From Pedobacter cryoconitis (GTDB lineage: Bacteria > Bacteroidota > Bacteroidia > Sphingobacteriales > Sphingobacteriaceae): a DNA stretch of 64,000 nt. The notes under the pieces were generated by a model. The model ran no database searches. It was not told the DNA's origin and worked only from the letters and a program-made list of their open reading frames with translations. The DNA lies in the NCBI RefSeq assembly GCF_003259615.1, contig NZ_QLLR01000020.1:1-64000 (forward strand), read 5' to 3'. The translations under genes were made by a program, and so were the position numbers. Shown here one piece after another: positions 35,277-43,888 of the stretch. The number at the start of each line of letters is the position of its first letter. Position 1 is the first letter of the stretch.

Positions 35277-36230
35277 ATGATACAAAAAAGAAACTTAGGT
35301 ACTTCAGCTATAAGTATTGCACCCCTGGTATTTGGGACTAATGTATTTGGCTGGACCACTGATGATCAGATGACTTTCAAATTGCTGGATCATTTTACAG
35401 CTAATGGTTTCAACGCAATTGATACCGCAGATGTTTATTCTGCATGGGTGGATGGTTTAGAAGGCGGCGAATCGGAAAAAGCAATTGGAAGATGGTTGAA
35501 AAAATCGAATAAAAGAAGCCAGGTTGTGTTGGCTACCAAAGTCGGCGCAGAACTGAGTGCTGCTAAAAAAGGGCTAAGTAAGGCTTATATTATTTCAGCT
35601 GTGGAAGCTTCTTTGAATCGTTTGCAAACTGATTATATAGATCTGTATCAGTCTCATTATGATGATCTTGATACCCCGATTGAAGAAACACTGGAAGCTT
35701 ATGATACGCTGATTAAGGCTGGTAAAGTCAGGATCATCGGTGCTTCAAATTTCACAGCAGAGCGGTTAACTGCTGCATTGGAAGTCAGTAAAGCGAATAA
35801 CCTGCCTGAATATCAAACTTTTCAACCTGAATATAATCTTTTTGACCGTGCTGATTTTGAGAAAAATATTAAGCCGGTTACCACTGCCAGCGGGATCAGT
35901 GTTATCAACTACTTTTCATTAGCCAGTGGTTTTTTAACGGGTAAATACAGAAAAGGTGAAGATTTAAAAGACAGTAAAAGGAGTGGTTTCGTAGAAAAAT
36001 ATATGACCAGCAGAGGCTTCAGGATCTTGACTGCATTGGATGAAGTTGCTTCAAAATACAATACAAACCCGGCTGCAGTATCTATTGCATGGCTATTGGC
36101 AAACCCGGCAATAACAGCGCCAATTGCAAGTGCAACAAATATTGGGCAATTGGACGATCTGATCAGAGCGACACAGTTAAGCCTTGACCAGGAGTCAGTT
36201 GCGCTTTTAAATACAGCAAGTGAGTTGTAA
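35277..36230 (+). CDS. Aldo/keto reductase
   Basis: A 317-residue TIM-barrel NADPH oxidoreductase: NAIDTADVYSAW contains the catalytic Asp and Tyr, VVLATKVG the Lys, and LYQSHYDDLDTPIEE the His. IIGASNF and the C-terminal IASATNIGQLDDL are family NADPH-binding regions. Related to the YajO/AKR11-12 groups. Reduces carbonyls of unknown identity. A terminator follows. Confidence 0.92.
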   Translation: MIQKRNLGTSAISIAPLVFGTNVFGWTTDDQMTFKLLDHFTANGFNAIDTADVYSAWVDGLEGGESEKAIGRWLKKSNKRSQVVLATKVGAELSAAKKGLSKAYIISAVEASLNRLQTDYIDLYQSHYDDLDTPIEETLEAYDTLIKAGKVRIIGASNFTAERLTAALEVSKANNLPEYQTFQPEYNLFDRADFEKNIKPVTTASGISVINYFSLASGFLTGKYRKGEDLKDSKRSGFVEKYMTSRGFRILTALDEVASKYNTNPAAVSIAWLLANPAITAPIASATNIGQLDDLIRATQLSLDQESVALLNTASEL

Positions 36231-36239
36231 GTTGAAATC

Positions 36240-36277
36240 AATAAAGCCCTGTTTGTTAAAAAAAGCGGGGCTTTATT
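36240..36277. terminator. Bidirectional terminator
   Basis: Arms aataaagccctg (36240-36251) and cggggctttatt (36266-36277) pair over 12 bp with one wobble; T-runs lie on both sides. It separates the convergent reductase and IclR genes. Confidence 0.75.
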
Positions 36278-36286
36278 TTATAAATT

Positions 36287-37012
36287 TTAAGCAAGCAGCT
36301 GCGTACTATATTTGGGGCTTCCTTTTAAAGCAGTGTTGATCACCTGGATTGCTTCAGCGAATTGCGGCTTGCCGAACCGGTAAGAGGGGCCGGATACACA
36401 AATTACAGCAATAATTTTCCGCTGATAAAATAAAGGCACAGCAACACAGTTTAAGTCCGGATCGTATTGCTGAACATCTAAAGCATAACCAAAAGACGCT
36501 ATTTCCTTAATTTCGTTCAGCAATCCTGAAAAATGTTCCTGACCATGATACTTGATCTGGTTGGTTTGCAAATAGGCGGAGTAGGTGAGAAAGACTTTTC
36601 CGATCGCTGTGGTAGTCATTTCAAAAGGCTTACCCATTTTTAATGAAATTTTCACAGCTCTGTTTGGTTCACATTTCAGCTCATGGCGATAAAATGAACC
36701 CATTTGAACAGCAAGGTAAGAGGACTCCTGGATACTGGCAGTGATGCTTTCCAATATAGGACGTAATTCCTGCTTCAGCATTGCAGATGAAATATCCGGT
36801 GCATAAAGACACTGTAATTTTGGGGTGATCTGATAACGCGGACTCAGATCATCCTGTTCCAGATACCCCAATTGCTTCAGTGAATCCAGAAAATTATGTA
36901 CCGTAGTTTTATTCAGTTCTAGTGCCTGTGCAATATCATTTAGCCGGACGATATTACCATTTTTAGCAATATACTCCAGAATATCAAACGTTCTTTTAAC
37001 AGATTGGATCAT
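36287..37012 (-). CDS. IclR-family transcriptional regulator
   Basis: About 241 residues from ATG 37012 (MIQSVKRTFDILEYI), which matches the family start; a TTG seven codons upstream is less likely. The N-terminal winged helix has VRLNDIAQALELNKTTVHNFLDSLKQLGYL, and the C-terminal effector domain has FEMTTTAIGKVFLTYS and VAVPLFYQRKIIAVICVSGPSYRF. It probably regulates a catabolic gene, but its nearest neighbours give no clear target. Confidence 0.9.
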   Translation of the reverse strand: MIQSVKRTFDILEYIAKNGNIVRLNDIAQALELNKTTVHNFLDSLKQLGYLEQDDLSPRYQITPKLQCLYAPDISSAMLKQELRPILESITASIQESSYLAVQMGSFYRHELKCEPNRAVKISLKMGKPFEMTTTAIGKVFLTYSAYLQTNQIKYHGQEHFSGLLNEIKEIASFGYALDVQQYDPDLNCVAVPLFYQRKIIAVICVSGPSYRFGKPQFAEAIQVINTALKGSPKYSTQLLA

Positions 37013-37173
37013 GAGTTCATTAATATGGAACAAATTTACAATTTATAGCTGGAATATCCTTATTAGTTCATGTTAGGCCTTGTCTTGGGGGATTGATGAT
37101 ATTTTAAGGCAGACAGTTGAGGATAGATACTTGCATGACCTTCAATACCTTCGTGTTTATTTAAAATATACAA

Positions 37174-38505
37174 ATGATGATAGCGAAGTATTTATTGATA
37201 GCCGGAGTTGTTCTGGCAGGTAAAGCAGAATTGAAAGCACAGGTTGCTCAGCTTCCGTTTGAAACCCGCGGATCGCATTTAATAGTCAAAGTACAAACCA
37301 ATCAGAGTGACTCACTGAGTTTTATTTTTGATTCCGGTGCGACCAATATATCTATAGATTCATTGACTGCAGAACGCGCTGGGATCAGCAAAGAGAACCG
37401 GGAAACCGTTTCAGTTGGCGGATCTGGTGGAACTCAGAATTATAAAATGGCTTTACATCAAAACTTAAAACTAGGAAATGTTGAAATCAAAGATGTCAAT
37501 ATGGTATTAATAAATTTTGCTTCGCTCTCTGCAGCGATAGGCGTAAAACTGGATGGTATTATTGGATACGAAGTGTTAAACAAATATGTAACAAAACTCG
37601 ATTTTGAGCATAAAAAAATATCATTTTATGACCAGATCAAATCAGTTGATACTACAGGTTATACAGGAATCCCTTTTGAATTTAATAAAAACATACTAAT
37701 TCCCCGTTTTCCAATCTCGGTTACTTTAGCCAATGGCGAGACTTTTACAGGCAGGGTCATGTTTGATACGGGCAATGCTTTTACACTGATTGTCAGTACT
37801 CCTTTTAGTAAGTACCATGATTTCAACAGTAAACTGGGAGAAACCAGCGTGCAATTGGGCAGAGGATTAAATGCAACTACACAAGATCAGCTGGCAACCA
37901 TTAACTCCATGTCCTTTAATGGATTTAACTTCGGGAAAATGGGTATCCGGTTAACTATAAACGACCAGGCTGAACCCAAAGACGGTTATTTAGGTATTTT
38001 GGGAATGGAAGTAATCAGGCGTTTTGATGTCATTTTGGATTACATGCAAAAAAAGATCTATCTAAAACCTAATCAAGCTTATCGTGATGCTTTTCCTGTA
38101 GAACCGAAAAAAACAGGAATTAGTAAAGAAAGTGAAGATTTTCTGACGAAAAATAAAACCAGGCCTGGTGTGAAAGTTACGCCTTCAGGTCTGCAGTATA
38201 AAATCATCAAACAAGGGAATGGCGAAAAACCTGCTATGGAAGATAGGGTAAGCCTGAATTTTACTGCGACTTTGGTTAACGGCAAAAAAGTATGGAGTAC
38301 TTATGATGCGAAAAAACCTTGGGTACATCATTTAGATAAGGCTTTTGATGGACTGGGAGAAGCGATTCTGATGATGCCTGAAGGCTCTAAATGGATGCTG
38401 TATATTCCTGCTAAACTGGCTTTCGGAGATACCGGAACAGAGGAAGTCCCACCTGGTGCAGCTTTAATTTATGAAGTGGAACTTTTAAAGGTAGATCATT
38501 CCTGA
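37174..38505 (+). CDS. Retropepsin-like protease fused to an FKBP domain
   Basis: A 443-residue exported protein. After a signal peptide (LLIAGVVLAGKAELKAQ) come two aspartyl-protease lobes with both active motifs: FIFDSGATNIS (about residue 52) and VMFDTGNAFTL (about residue 198). A linker at about 305-330 leads to an FKBP-type peptidyl-prolyl isomerase (about 330-441: GLQYKIIKQGNGEKP, VSLNFTATLVNGK, GEAILMMPEGSKW, IPPxLAFGD-like IPAKLAFGD, VPPGAALIYEVELL). FKBP often carries FDSS-FV-type residues; here several hydrophobic pocket residues differ. The two domains together suggest a periplasmic fold-and-cut factor. Confidence 0.85.
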   Translation: MMIAKYLLIAGVVLAGKAELKAQVAQLPFETRGSHLIVKVQTNQSDSLSFIFDSGATNISIDSLTAERAGISKENRETVSVGGSGGTQNYKMALHQNLKLGNVEIKDVNMVLINFASLSAAIGVKLDGIIGYEVLNKYVTKLDFEHKKISFYDQIKSVDTTGYTGIPFEFNKNILIPRFPISVTLANGETFTGRVMFDTGNAFTLIVSTPFSKYHDFNSKLGETSVQLGRGLNATTQDQLATINSMSFNGFNFGKMGIRLTINDQAEPKDGYLGILGMEVIRRFDVILDYMQKKIYLKPNQAYRDAFPVEPKKTGISKESEDFLTKNKTRPGVKVTPSGLQYKIIKQGNGEKPAMEDRVSLNFTATLVNGKKVWSTYDAKKPWVHHLDKAFDGLGEAILMMPEGSKWMLYIPAKLAFGDTGTEEVPPGAALIYEVELLKVDHS

Positions 38506-38698
38506 TTATTAAATGGTCTGGTTTAAGCCGTAGTATATTTATGGGATGTTTTTTATGGAAAACTTCTTTTAAAATGATTAATAAATATAAATTATAGCAA
38601 TAATTCAGTATGTTAGAGAAACGTTAAGTAGTACCAGATGGTTATACACATATAGGTGTTTTTACTGATGGGAAATAAATTTTATCCTGATTCTCGAA

Positions 38699-39676
38699 AT
38701 GAATATTATAATAACCGGTGCAGCTGGCTTTATTGGTTCGCACTTAACGATAAAACTTCTTGCTTTAAATCACCATGTAACAGCTATTGATAACCTGTCT
38801 ACAGGTTTCCTGGATAACTTAAATCCTGTTAAGGATCATCCTGATCTGACGCTGATTATTGATGATATCCAAAATACAAGTGCTTGGGATAATCAGGCGA
38901 AAAATGGAGATATCATCATCCATCTGGCAGCTACAGTAGGTGTGAAAAAAGTATATGCTGATTCTTATAACACGTTAATTAATAATCTTGATAGTACTCA
39001 AGCCGTACTTGAGGTAGCCAGAAATCGAAAATGTAAAGTGTTTATGGCTAGTACTTCCGAAGTGTATGGCCAATCAGAAAAGCCTGTTCTTTCTGAAACA
39101 GATTCTCTGTCGGTCACTACTACGGATCAAGGCAGAAGTTCTTATGTGATATCTAAGTTAACCAATGAAATCAGTTGCCTGAACTATCATCAGTTAAAAT
39201 CTGTTCCAGTTATCATAGGCAGATTTTTTAATGTAGCTGGTGAAAATCAGAAAAGTGAATTTGGTATGGTTATCCCTACATTCATTGAAAATGCCCTCGA
39301 TGGCAAGCCCTTAATCCTTTATAACGATGGCTCACAGCGCAGAAGTTTTTGTTATATAGAAGATGTGCTGAGTGCTATAATCACTTTAATCTTAGAACCA
39401 CGTGCATGGGGTAATATCTTCAACATTGGAAATGATACAACTATCACAATTAAAGAGCTTGCAGAATATATACACAAAAAATGTAATAGCCATTCGGAAA
39501 TTAGCTATGCTGCTATGCCAGCAGAAAGATCGGGAAAGTCAGAAATTTATAGCAGGTTACCTTCAATAAAAAAAATAAATGAACTTACTGGCTGGAAGCC
39601 TGAAGTTTACTGGCAAAAAACTATTGACCTCCTGATCGCAAATGTGAAGAAAGACTTGATTATAGATCGCTTATGA
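38699..39676 (+). CDS. NAD-dependent sugar epimerase/dehydratase
   Basis: A 325-residue extended SDR: GAAGFIGSHLTIKLL binds NAD, ASTSEVYGQS carries the active Ser, SSYVISKL the Tyr-Lys pair, and RRSFCYIEDV and IGNDTTITI are conserved nucleotide-sugar segments. It belongs to the UDP-glucose epimerase/UDP-xylose synthase-like set. It is the first of three same-strand genes with 4-base and 8-base overlaps, a small polysaccharide module. The product sugar cannot be assigned. Confidence 0.88.
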   Translation: MNIIITGAAGFIGSHLTIKLLALNHHVTAIDNLSTGFLDNLNPVKDHPDLTLIIDDIQNTSAWDNQAKNGDIIIHLAATVGVKKVYADSYNTLINNLDSTQAVLEVARNRKCKVFMASTSEVYGQSEKPVLSETDSLSVTTTDQGRSSYVISKLTNEISCLNYHQLKSVPVIIGRFFNVAGENQKSEFGMVIPTFIENALDGKPLILYNDGSQRRSFCYIEDVLSAIITLILEPRAWGNIFNIGNDTTITIKELAEYIHKKCNSHSEISYAAMPAERSGKSEIYSRLPSIKKINELTGWKPEVYWQKTIDLLIANVKKDLIIDRL

Positions 39677-40536
39677 TCAACGGGTTTACTATTGATCTGG
39701 AGGACTGGTTCTGTTCTCATAATCTAAATGGAAATATTAAGTATGAGGATTGGGACAAACTACCGGGCAGGATTATAGGACCTACTATGTGCATTTTGCA
39801 ATTACTCAGTAAATATCAAACTAAGGCTACCTTTTTTGTTTTAGGCTGGATAGCAGATCGCTATCCGGATCTGATCAGAACAATAGTTGCAGAAGGCCAT
39901 GAAATTGCTTCTCATGGTTATTCACATAGACTTTTAACAGATATGACAAGGGAGGATTTCAAAGATGATCTTGGAAAATCGGTATCTGCCATTTACAATT
40001 CTTGCAGAATTAAACCAAAAGGATTCAGGGCACCTGCTTTTACAGTTGTAAAATCTACTTTATGGGCTTTAGATGTTGTTAAAGAACTAGGTTTTGTATA
40101 TGATTCTTCTATTTATCCTACAAGTGTACATCCTGATTATGGTATTGGAGACGCTCCCCTTTCTATATTCTCACCCCAAAAAAACCTGATAGAAATTCCT
40201 CTTTCCTGTGCCTCATTCGGTCGCAGAAATATTCCATGCAGTGGTGGGGCTTACCTTAGGTTTCTTCCTTATCCACTATATAAAAAGTTAGTTAGTAACG
40301 TAATTAACTCAGGAAGAAACTTTATCTTTTATATACATCCATGGGAAATTGACACTGAAATGCCCCAGATTAAATTACCGTTATTAAAGCACTTTAGACA
40401 TTACACAAATATTTCTTCCACTTTAGGGAAAATAGAGCGATTATTACAAGATTTTGAGTTTACTTCCCTTGAACGTATTCTTAAAGAGAATAATCGGGCA
40501 ATACCAGAACTTATACTGACTTCATCATATGAATAA
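39673..40536 (+). CDS. Polysaccharide deacetylase (DUF3473-type)
   Basis: A 287-residue NodB-fold deacetylase: FTIDLEDWF carries the catalytic/metal Asp pair, HEIASHGYSH the metal His residues, GFRAPAFTV the arginine motif, and DSSIYP a conserved segment. The C-terminal YIHPWEID marks the DUF3473 (XrtA/exosortase-associated) subgroup. It removes N-acetyl groups from sugar polymers or lipid-linked sugars. ATG overlaps the epimerase stop. Confidence 0.92.
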   Translation: MINGFTIDLEDWFCSHNLNGNIKYEDWDKLPGRIIGPTMCILQLLSKYQTKATFFVLGWIADRYPDLIRTIVAEGHEIASHGYSHRLLTDMTREDFKDDLGKSVSAIYNSCRIKPKGFRAPAFTVVKSTLWALDVVKELGFVYDSSIYPTSVHPDYGIGDAPLSIFSPQKNLIEIPLSCASFGRRNIPCSGGAYLRFLPYPLYKKLVSNVINSGRNFIFYIHPWEIDTEMPQIKLPLLKHFRHYTNISSTLGKIERLLQDFEFTSLERILKENNRAIPELILTSSYE

Positions 40537-41137
40537 ATCTAACGATACTATAAATTTTTCTTACCTGCGTATACGCAGAGTAGCTGAACTTTTATTAATT
40601 ATGTTGTGTTCTCCTTTATTACTGCTCATATTTCTTTTAACTACAGCTTGAATCAAATTGGATTCTCCAGGAACTATTTTATTCTCTCAGCTCAGGCCGG
40701 GTAAAAATGGGAGGCTTTTCAAAATTTATAAATTCAGGAGTATGGTTAAGGATGCCGATTCGTCTTTTTTAACTTTGGAGAATGATCAGCGTATCACAAG
40801 GAGTGGCAAATTTATCCGCCGCTATAGAATAGATGAACTGCCTCAGATCTTTAACATCCTGAAAGGCGAAATGAGCCTTATCGGCCCAAGGCCAGTTCCT
40901 GCTGATTTTCTCGCCGATTATGAACAAAAGATAGATAATTATCAAATGCGTCATCGCATTAGGCCAGGGATTACAGGACTGGCCCAAATAAGGCAAGGTT
41001 ATACAACAAAAGTAGAAGAGGAAAGGACAAAATTAAAATATGATCTATTTTATATCAGATCACTTTCCTACAGGATGGATCTAACTATTTTATTTCATTC
41101 GATAAAAGCTATAAGAAAATTTCATTCAAAAACTTAA
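40529..41137 (+). pseudogene. Undecaprenyl-phosphate sugar transferase interrupted by in-frame TGA
   Basis: From ATG 40529 the frame gives a start segment with a hydrophobic helix (LLLIMLCSPLLLLIFLLTTA), then TGA at 40649-40651, then IKLDSPGTILFSQLRPGKNG in the same frame up to TAA at 41137. The join matches the continuous WcaJ/EpsL-type bacterial sugar transferase family (helix then IKLDSPGP). Downstream are YKFRSMV, RRYRIDELPQIFNIL, MSLIGPRP and RPGITGLAQI, so the catalytic half is intact. The gene overlaps the deacetylase by 8 bases. The TGA replaces a hydrophobic residue, most simply a TGG to TGA change. Without readthrough, no membrane-anchored enzyme is made. Confidence 0.85.
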
Positions 41138-41180
41138 CTGTATTCTATATAGAAAAGGCAGAAGGATGTATACTATATTG

Positions 41181-41216
41181 ATGAGCGGAATCAGACAGGA
41201 AAATGATTCCGCTCAT
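41181..41216. terminator. Bidirectional terminator
   Basis: Perfect 13-bp arms atgagcggaatca (41181-41193) and complement (41204-41216), followed by a T-rich run, between the convergent sugar transferase and PhnA genes. Confidence 0.8.
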
Positions 41217-41275
41217 TTTCCTGTTACCAAAGCATTACAGCAAACCTTCTATTTGTGTTTCATTAATCAATTATA

Positions 41276-41860
41276 TTATCCTTGTTTTCTTACATATTTA
41301 GTAAGGATCACAATGACCTGACCTTCGATCTTACCTTCAATCTGATCAGTATTGTTATCTACCAAACGAATATTTTTAACTACTGTGCCCATTTTAGCAT
41401 TTAACTGAGAGCCTTTTACATCTAAAGATTTGGTTAATACAATAGTATCACCAGTTTGCAGTACAGCACCCAGACTATCTTTGTGTACTTCTATTGTATC
41501 AGTATCGTTGTCCAACCCGCCAGCAGCTTTTGCCCAGGCCAATCTTTCCTCATCAAGATACATCATATCCAGATTGTCCATTGCCCAGCTTTCATTGCTC
41601 AGCCGGTTCAGCATACGCCATGAAACTACCTGTACACCTGGTACTTCACTCCACATACTTGTCGTTAAACAACTCCAGTGTTTGCTGTCCAGTTCTTCTT
41701 TCCTGTCAATTTGCGCCAGGCATTTCTCACAGATCAGGATACAGTTATCTTCATTGCTGCTTGATTGTGGTGGCACCTCATATAAATTAAGAGTTTCCCC
41801 CGATCCGCATAATTCACATTGATTCTCGCTTCTTTTCAGCAATTGTTCTTCCAATTTCAT
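41276..41860 (-). CDS. PhnA-type protein
   Basis: A 194-residue protein. The N-terminus has a zinc ribbon (CELCGSGETL and CILICEKC); the C-terminal half is the PhnA domain, with DSLGAVLQTGDTIVLTKSLDVKGSQ and MGTVVKNIRLV. Despite the name, PhnA/YjdM proteins are not phosphonate enzymes and their role is unclear; they may bind nucleic acid or metal. Length matches the Bacteroidetes versions. Confidence 0.88.
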   Translation of the reverse strand: MKLEEQLLKRSENQCELCGSGETLNLYEVPPQSSSNEDNCILICEKCLAQIDRKEELDSKHWSCLTTSMWSEVPGVQVVSWRMLNRLSNESWAMDNLDMMYLDEERLAWAKAAGGLDNDTDTIEVHKDSLGAVLQTGDTIVLTKSLDVKGSQLNAKMGTVVKNIRLVDNNTDQIEGKIEGQVIVILTKYVRKQG

Positions 41861-41978
41861 ATCCTTCGGTTAAAATAAAGAGCGCGAAGATAATTATTTT
41901 AGCCGGGAATACAGTTTTTCTACTTTTACTGGTGTTTTGCGGATTGTAAGCTAGTAAATTTTTCCTATTTTGGGTTCT

Positions 41979-43862
41979 ATGAAACAACTTGTATCCGCAC
42001 TATTTATCTCCGCAGTTTCCATCTTTCCTTTAGCCGCGCAACAAACCCAGAAACCGGTATTGCATGGTCAGAACTGGATGGCTATTACAGGTAAACCATT
42101 GGCTGCCACAGCGGGAGCGATGACCTTTCAAAAAGGTGGAAATGCAGTTGATGCAGCTTGTGCAATGCTGGCTGCAACCTGTACGATGTGGGATACTTTA
42201 AGCTGGGGCGGCGAAACACAAGCGCTGATTTATAATCCAAAAACTAAAAAAGTAATTGCGATTAATGCCATGGGCGTGGCACCAAGTGGCGCAACTGTCG
42301 ATTTCTTTAAGAATAAAGGATATAATTTTCCTCCGGAATATGGCCCTTTGGCTGCTACTACACCCGGTACGCCGGGTGGGCTGCTGTATATGCTGGCCAA
42401 TTATGGAAAATTAAGTTTAGAACAAGTCCTTGCCCCGGCTATGGAAATGGCGGCAGGTTATCCGATCGAAGCACAGGCCGCCAATAGCATTGAACGTGGA
42501 AAGGATAAAATTAAGGAATGGCCTTACAGTAAGAAAGTATTTTTAACACATCCTGGCGAAAAAAGAGAAGCGCCTGAAGCGGGTGAAATCTTTGTTCAGA
42601 AGGATTTGCTGGCTACACTTCAGAAAATGGTGGATGCAGAGAAAACAGCTTTGAAACAAGGGAAAAATAGAAAGCAGGCGATTATGGCTGCTTATGACCG
42701 TGTTTATAAAGGAGATATAGCTCAGGAATTTGTACGCAGCAGTCAGGAGCAAGGTGGGTTGATTACGATGGAAGATCTGGCCCAATGGAAACCTTTAGAA
42801 GAAGAACCGCTGATGGTTAATTATAAAGGAATTGATGTTTATAAATTACAACAATGGACACAGGGACCGATGCTCCTGCAAGCGCTGAATATTCTGGAGA
42901 ACTTTGATTTGAAAGGTATGGGCTATAACAGTACAAAATATATCCATACGTTATATCAGGCTATGAACCTTTCTTTTGCAGACCGTGATTTTTATTATGG
43001 TGATCCTGGTCAGGGCCCAAAAGGACCTATGAAAGGCTTATTAAGTAAAGACTATGCAAAGGAAAGAGCGAAATTGATACAATATGATAAAAATGATGTG
43101 GCTATAGGCCCGGGTAATCCATATCCTTATGAAGGAAGGAAAAACCCGTACATCAAGTTATTAAAAGATAGGAGCTATGAGCTGGACACGACGAAACGAA
43201 ATTTTGCGCCAGCACATGATATGACCAATAATATGCCTGATGCCGCTTATCAGGACAGGTTATGGTTAGGGACTACTTCTGTAGAAGCCGCAGATAAAGA
43301 AGGCTGGGTAGTTTCTATGACTCCAAGTGGCGGATGGTTGCCAGCTTGTATTGCCGGAAAAACAGGGATGGGAATGAGTCAGCGGATGCAAAGTTTTGTG
43401 CTGGATTCTACGTTAAATCCTTTTAATGTTGTTGCACCTGGAAAAAGACCAAGAGTTACTTTATCACCTTCTATGGCTTTAAAAGATGGCAAACCATTTT
43501 TGGCTTCCGCTGTTCAGGGTGGAGATACACAGGATCAGAACCTTTTACAGTTCTTTTTAAATGTTACAGAATTCGGAATGAATGTACAGCAAGCTACCGA
43601 AGCTGCAAACTTCAATACCAATCAGCTCTGGCTTTCGCTGGGCGGGACAAAGACAACTGACCGTCAGCCAAAACCAGGGCAGATCTTATTAAATGATAAC
43701 ACAACGCAGGTAGTGAGAGACGAATTGAAAAAAATGGGTTATACCTTAAGTTTTGGTGCCAGAACCAGTGGTCCGGTCAATGCGGTTTATTTTGACTGGA
43801 AACATGGAAGCCTTTGGGGAGGGTCCAGTAATCACGGCGAAGATTATGGTATAGGCTGGTAA
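41979..43862 (+). CDS. Gamma-glutamyltransferase-family protein
   Basis: About 627 residues from ATG 41979 (MKQLVSALFISAVSIF); a TTG three codons upstream was not used. A signal peptide ends near LAAQQ. The Ntn-hydrolase core has GGNAVDAACAML, GGETQALIYNP and the autocleavage Thr in WLGTTSVEAADKEGWVVSMT. The conserved Ser-Gly motif at the active site appears as MTPSGGW. It splits and transfers gamma-glutamyl groups, likely in glutathione or peptide use. The next gene, a patatin, is 26 bases downstream. Confidence 0.88.
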   Translation: MKQLVSALFISAVSIFPLAAQQTQKPVLHGQNWMAITGKPLAATAGAMTFQKGGNAVDAACAMLAATCTMWDTLSWGGETQALIYNPKTKKVIAINAMGVAPSGATVDFFKNKGYNFPPEYGPLAATTPGTPGGLLYMLANYGKLSLEQVLAPAMEMAAGYPIEAQAANSIERGKDKIKEWPYSKKVFLTHPGEKREAPEAGEIFVQKDLLATLQKMVDAEKTALKQGKNRKQAIMAAYDRVYKGDIAQEFVRSSQEQGGLITMEDLAQWKPLEEEPLMVNYKGIDVYKLQQWTQGPMLLQALNILENFDLKGMGYNSTKYIHTLYQAMNLSFADRDFYYGDPGQGPKGPMKGLLSKDYAKERAKLIQYDKNDVAIGPGNPYPYEGRKNPYIKLLKDRSYELDTTKRNFAPAHDMTNNMPDAAYQDRLWLGTTSVEAADKEGWVVSMTPSGGWLPACIAGKTGMGMSQRMQSFVLDSTLNPFNVVAPGKRPRVTLSPSMALKDGKPFLASAVQGGDTQDQNLLQFFLNVTEFGMNVQQATEAANFNTNQLWLSLGGTKTTDRQPKPGQILLNDNTTQVVRDELKKMGYTLSFGARTSGPVNAVYFDWKHGSLWGGSSNHGEDYGIGW

Positions 43863-43888
43863 TTTTTTATATTTTAAAGTATAATTCT

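Noticed and set aside
40649..40651. TGA read as Trp (alternative code)
   Set aside because: Many intact genes in the window end in TGA, so a changed code is not supported.
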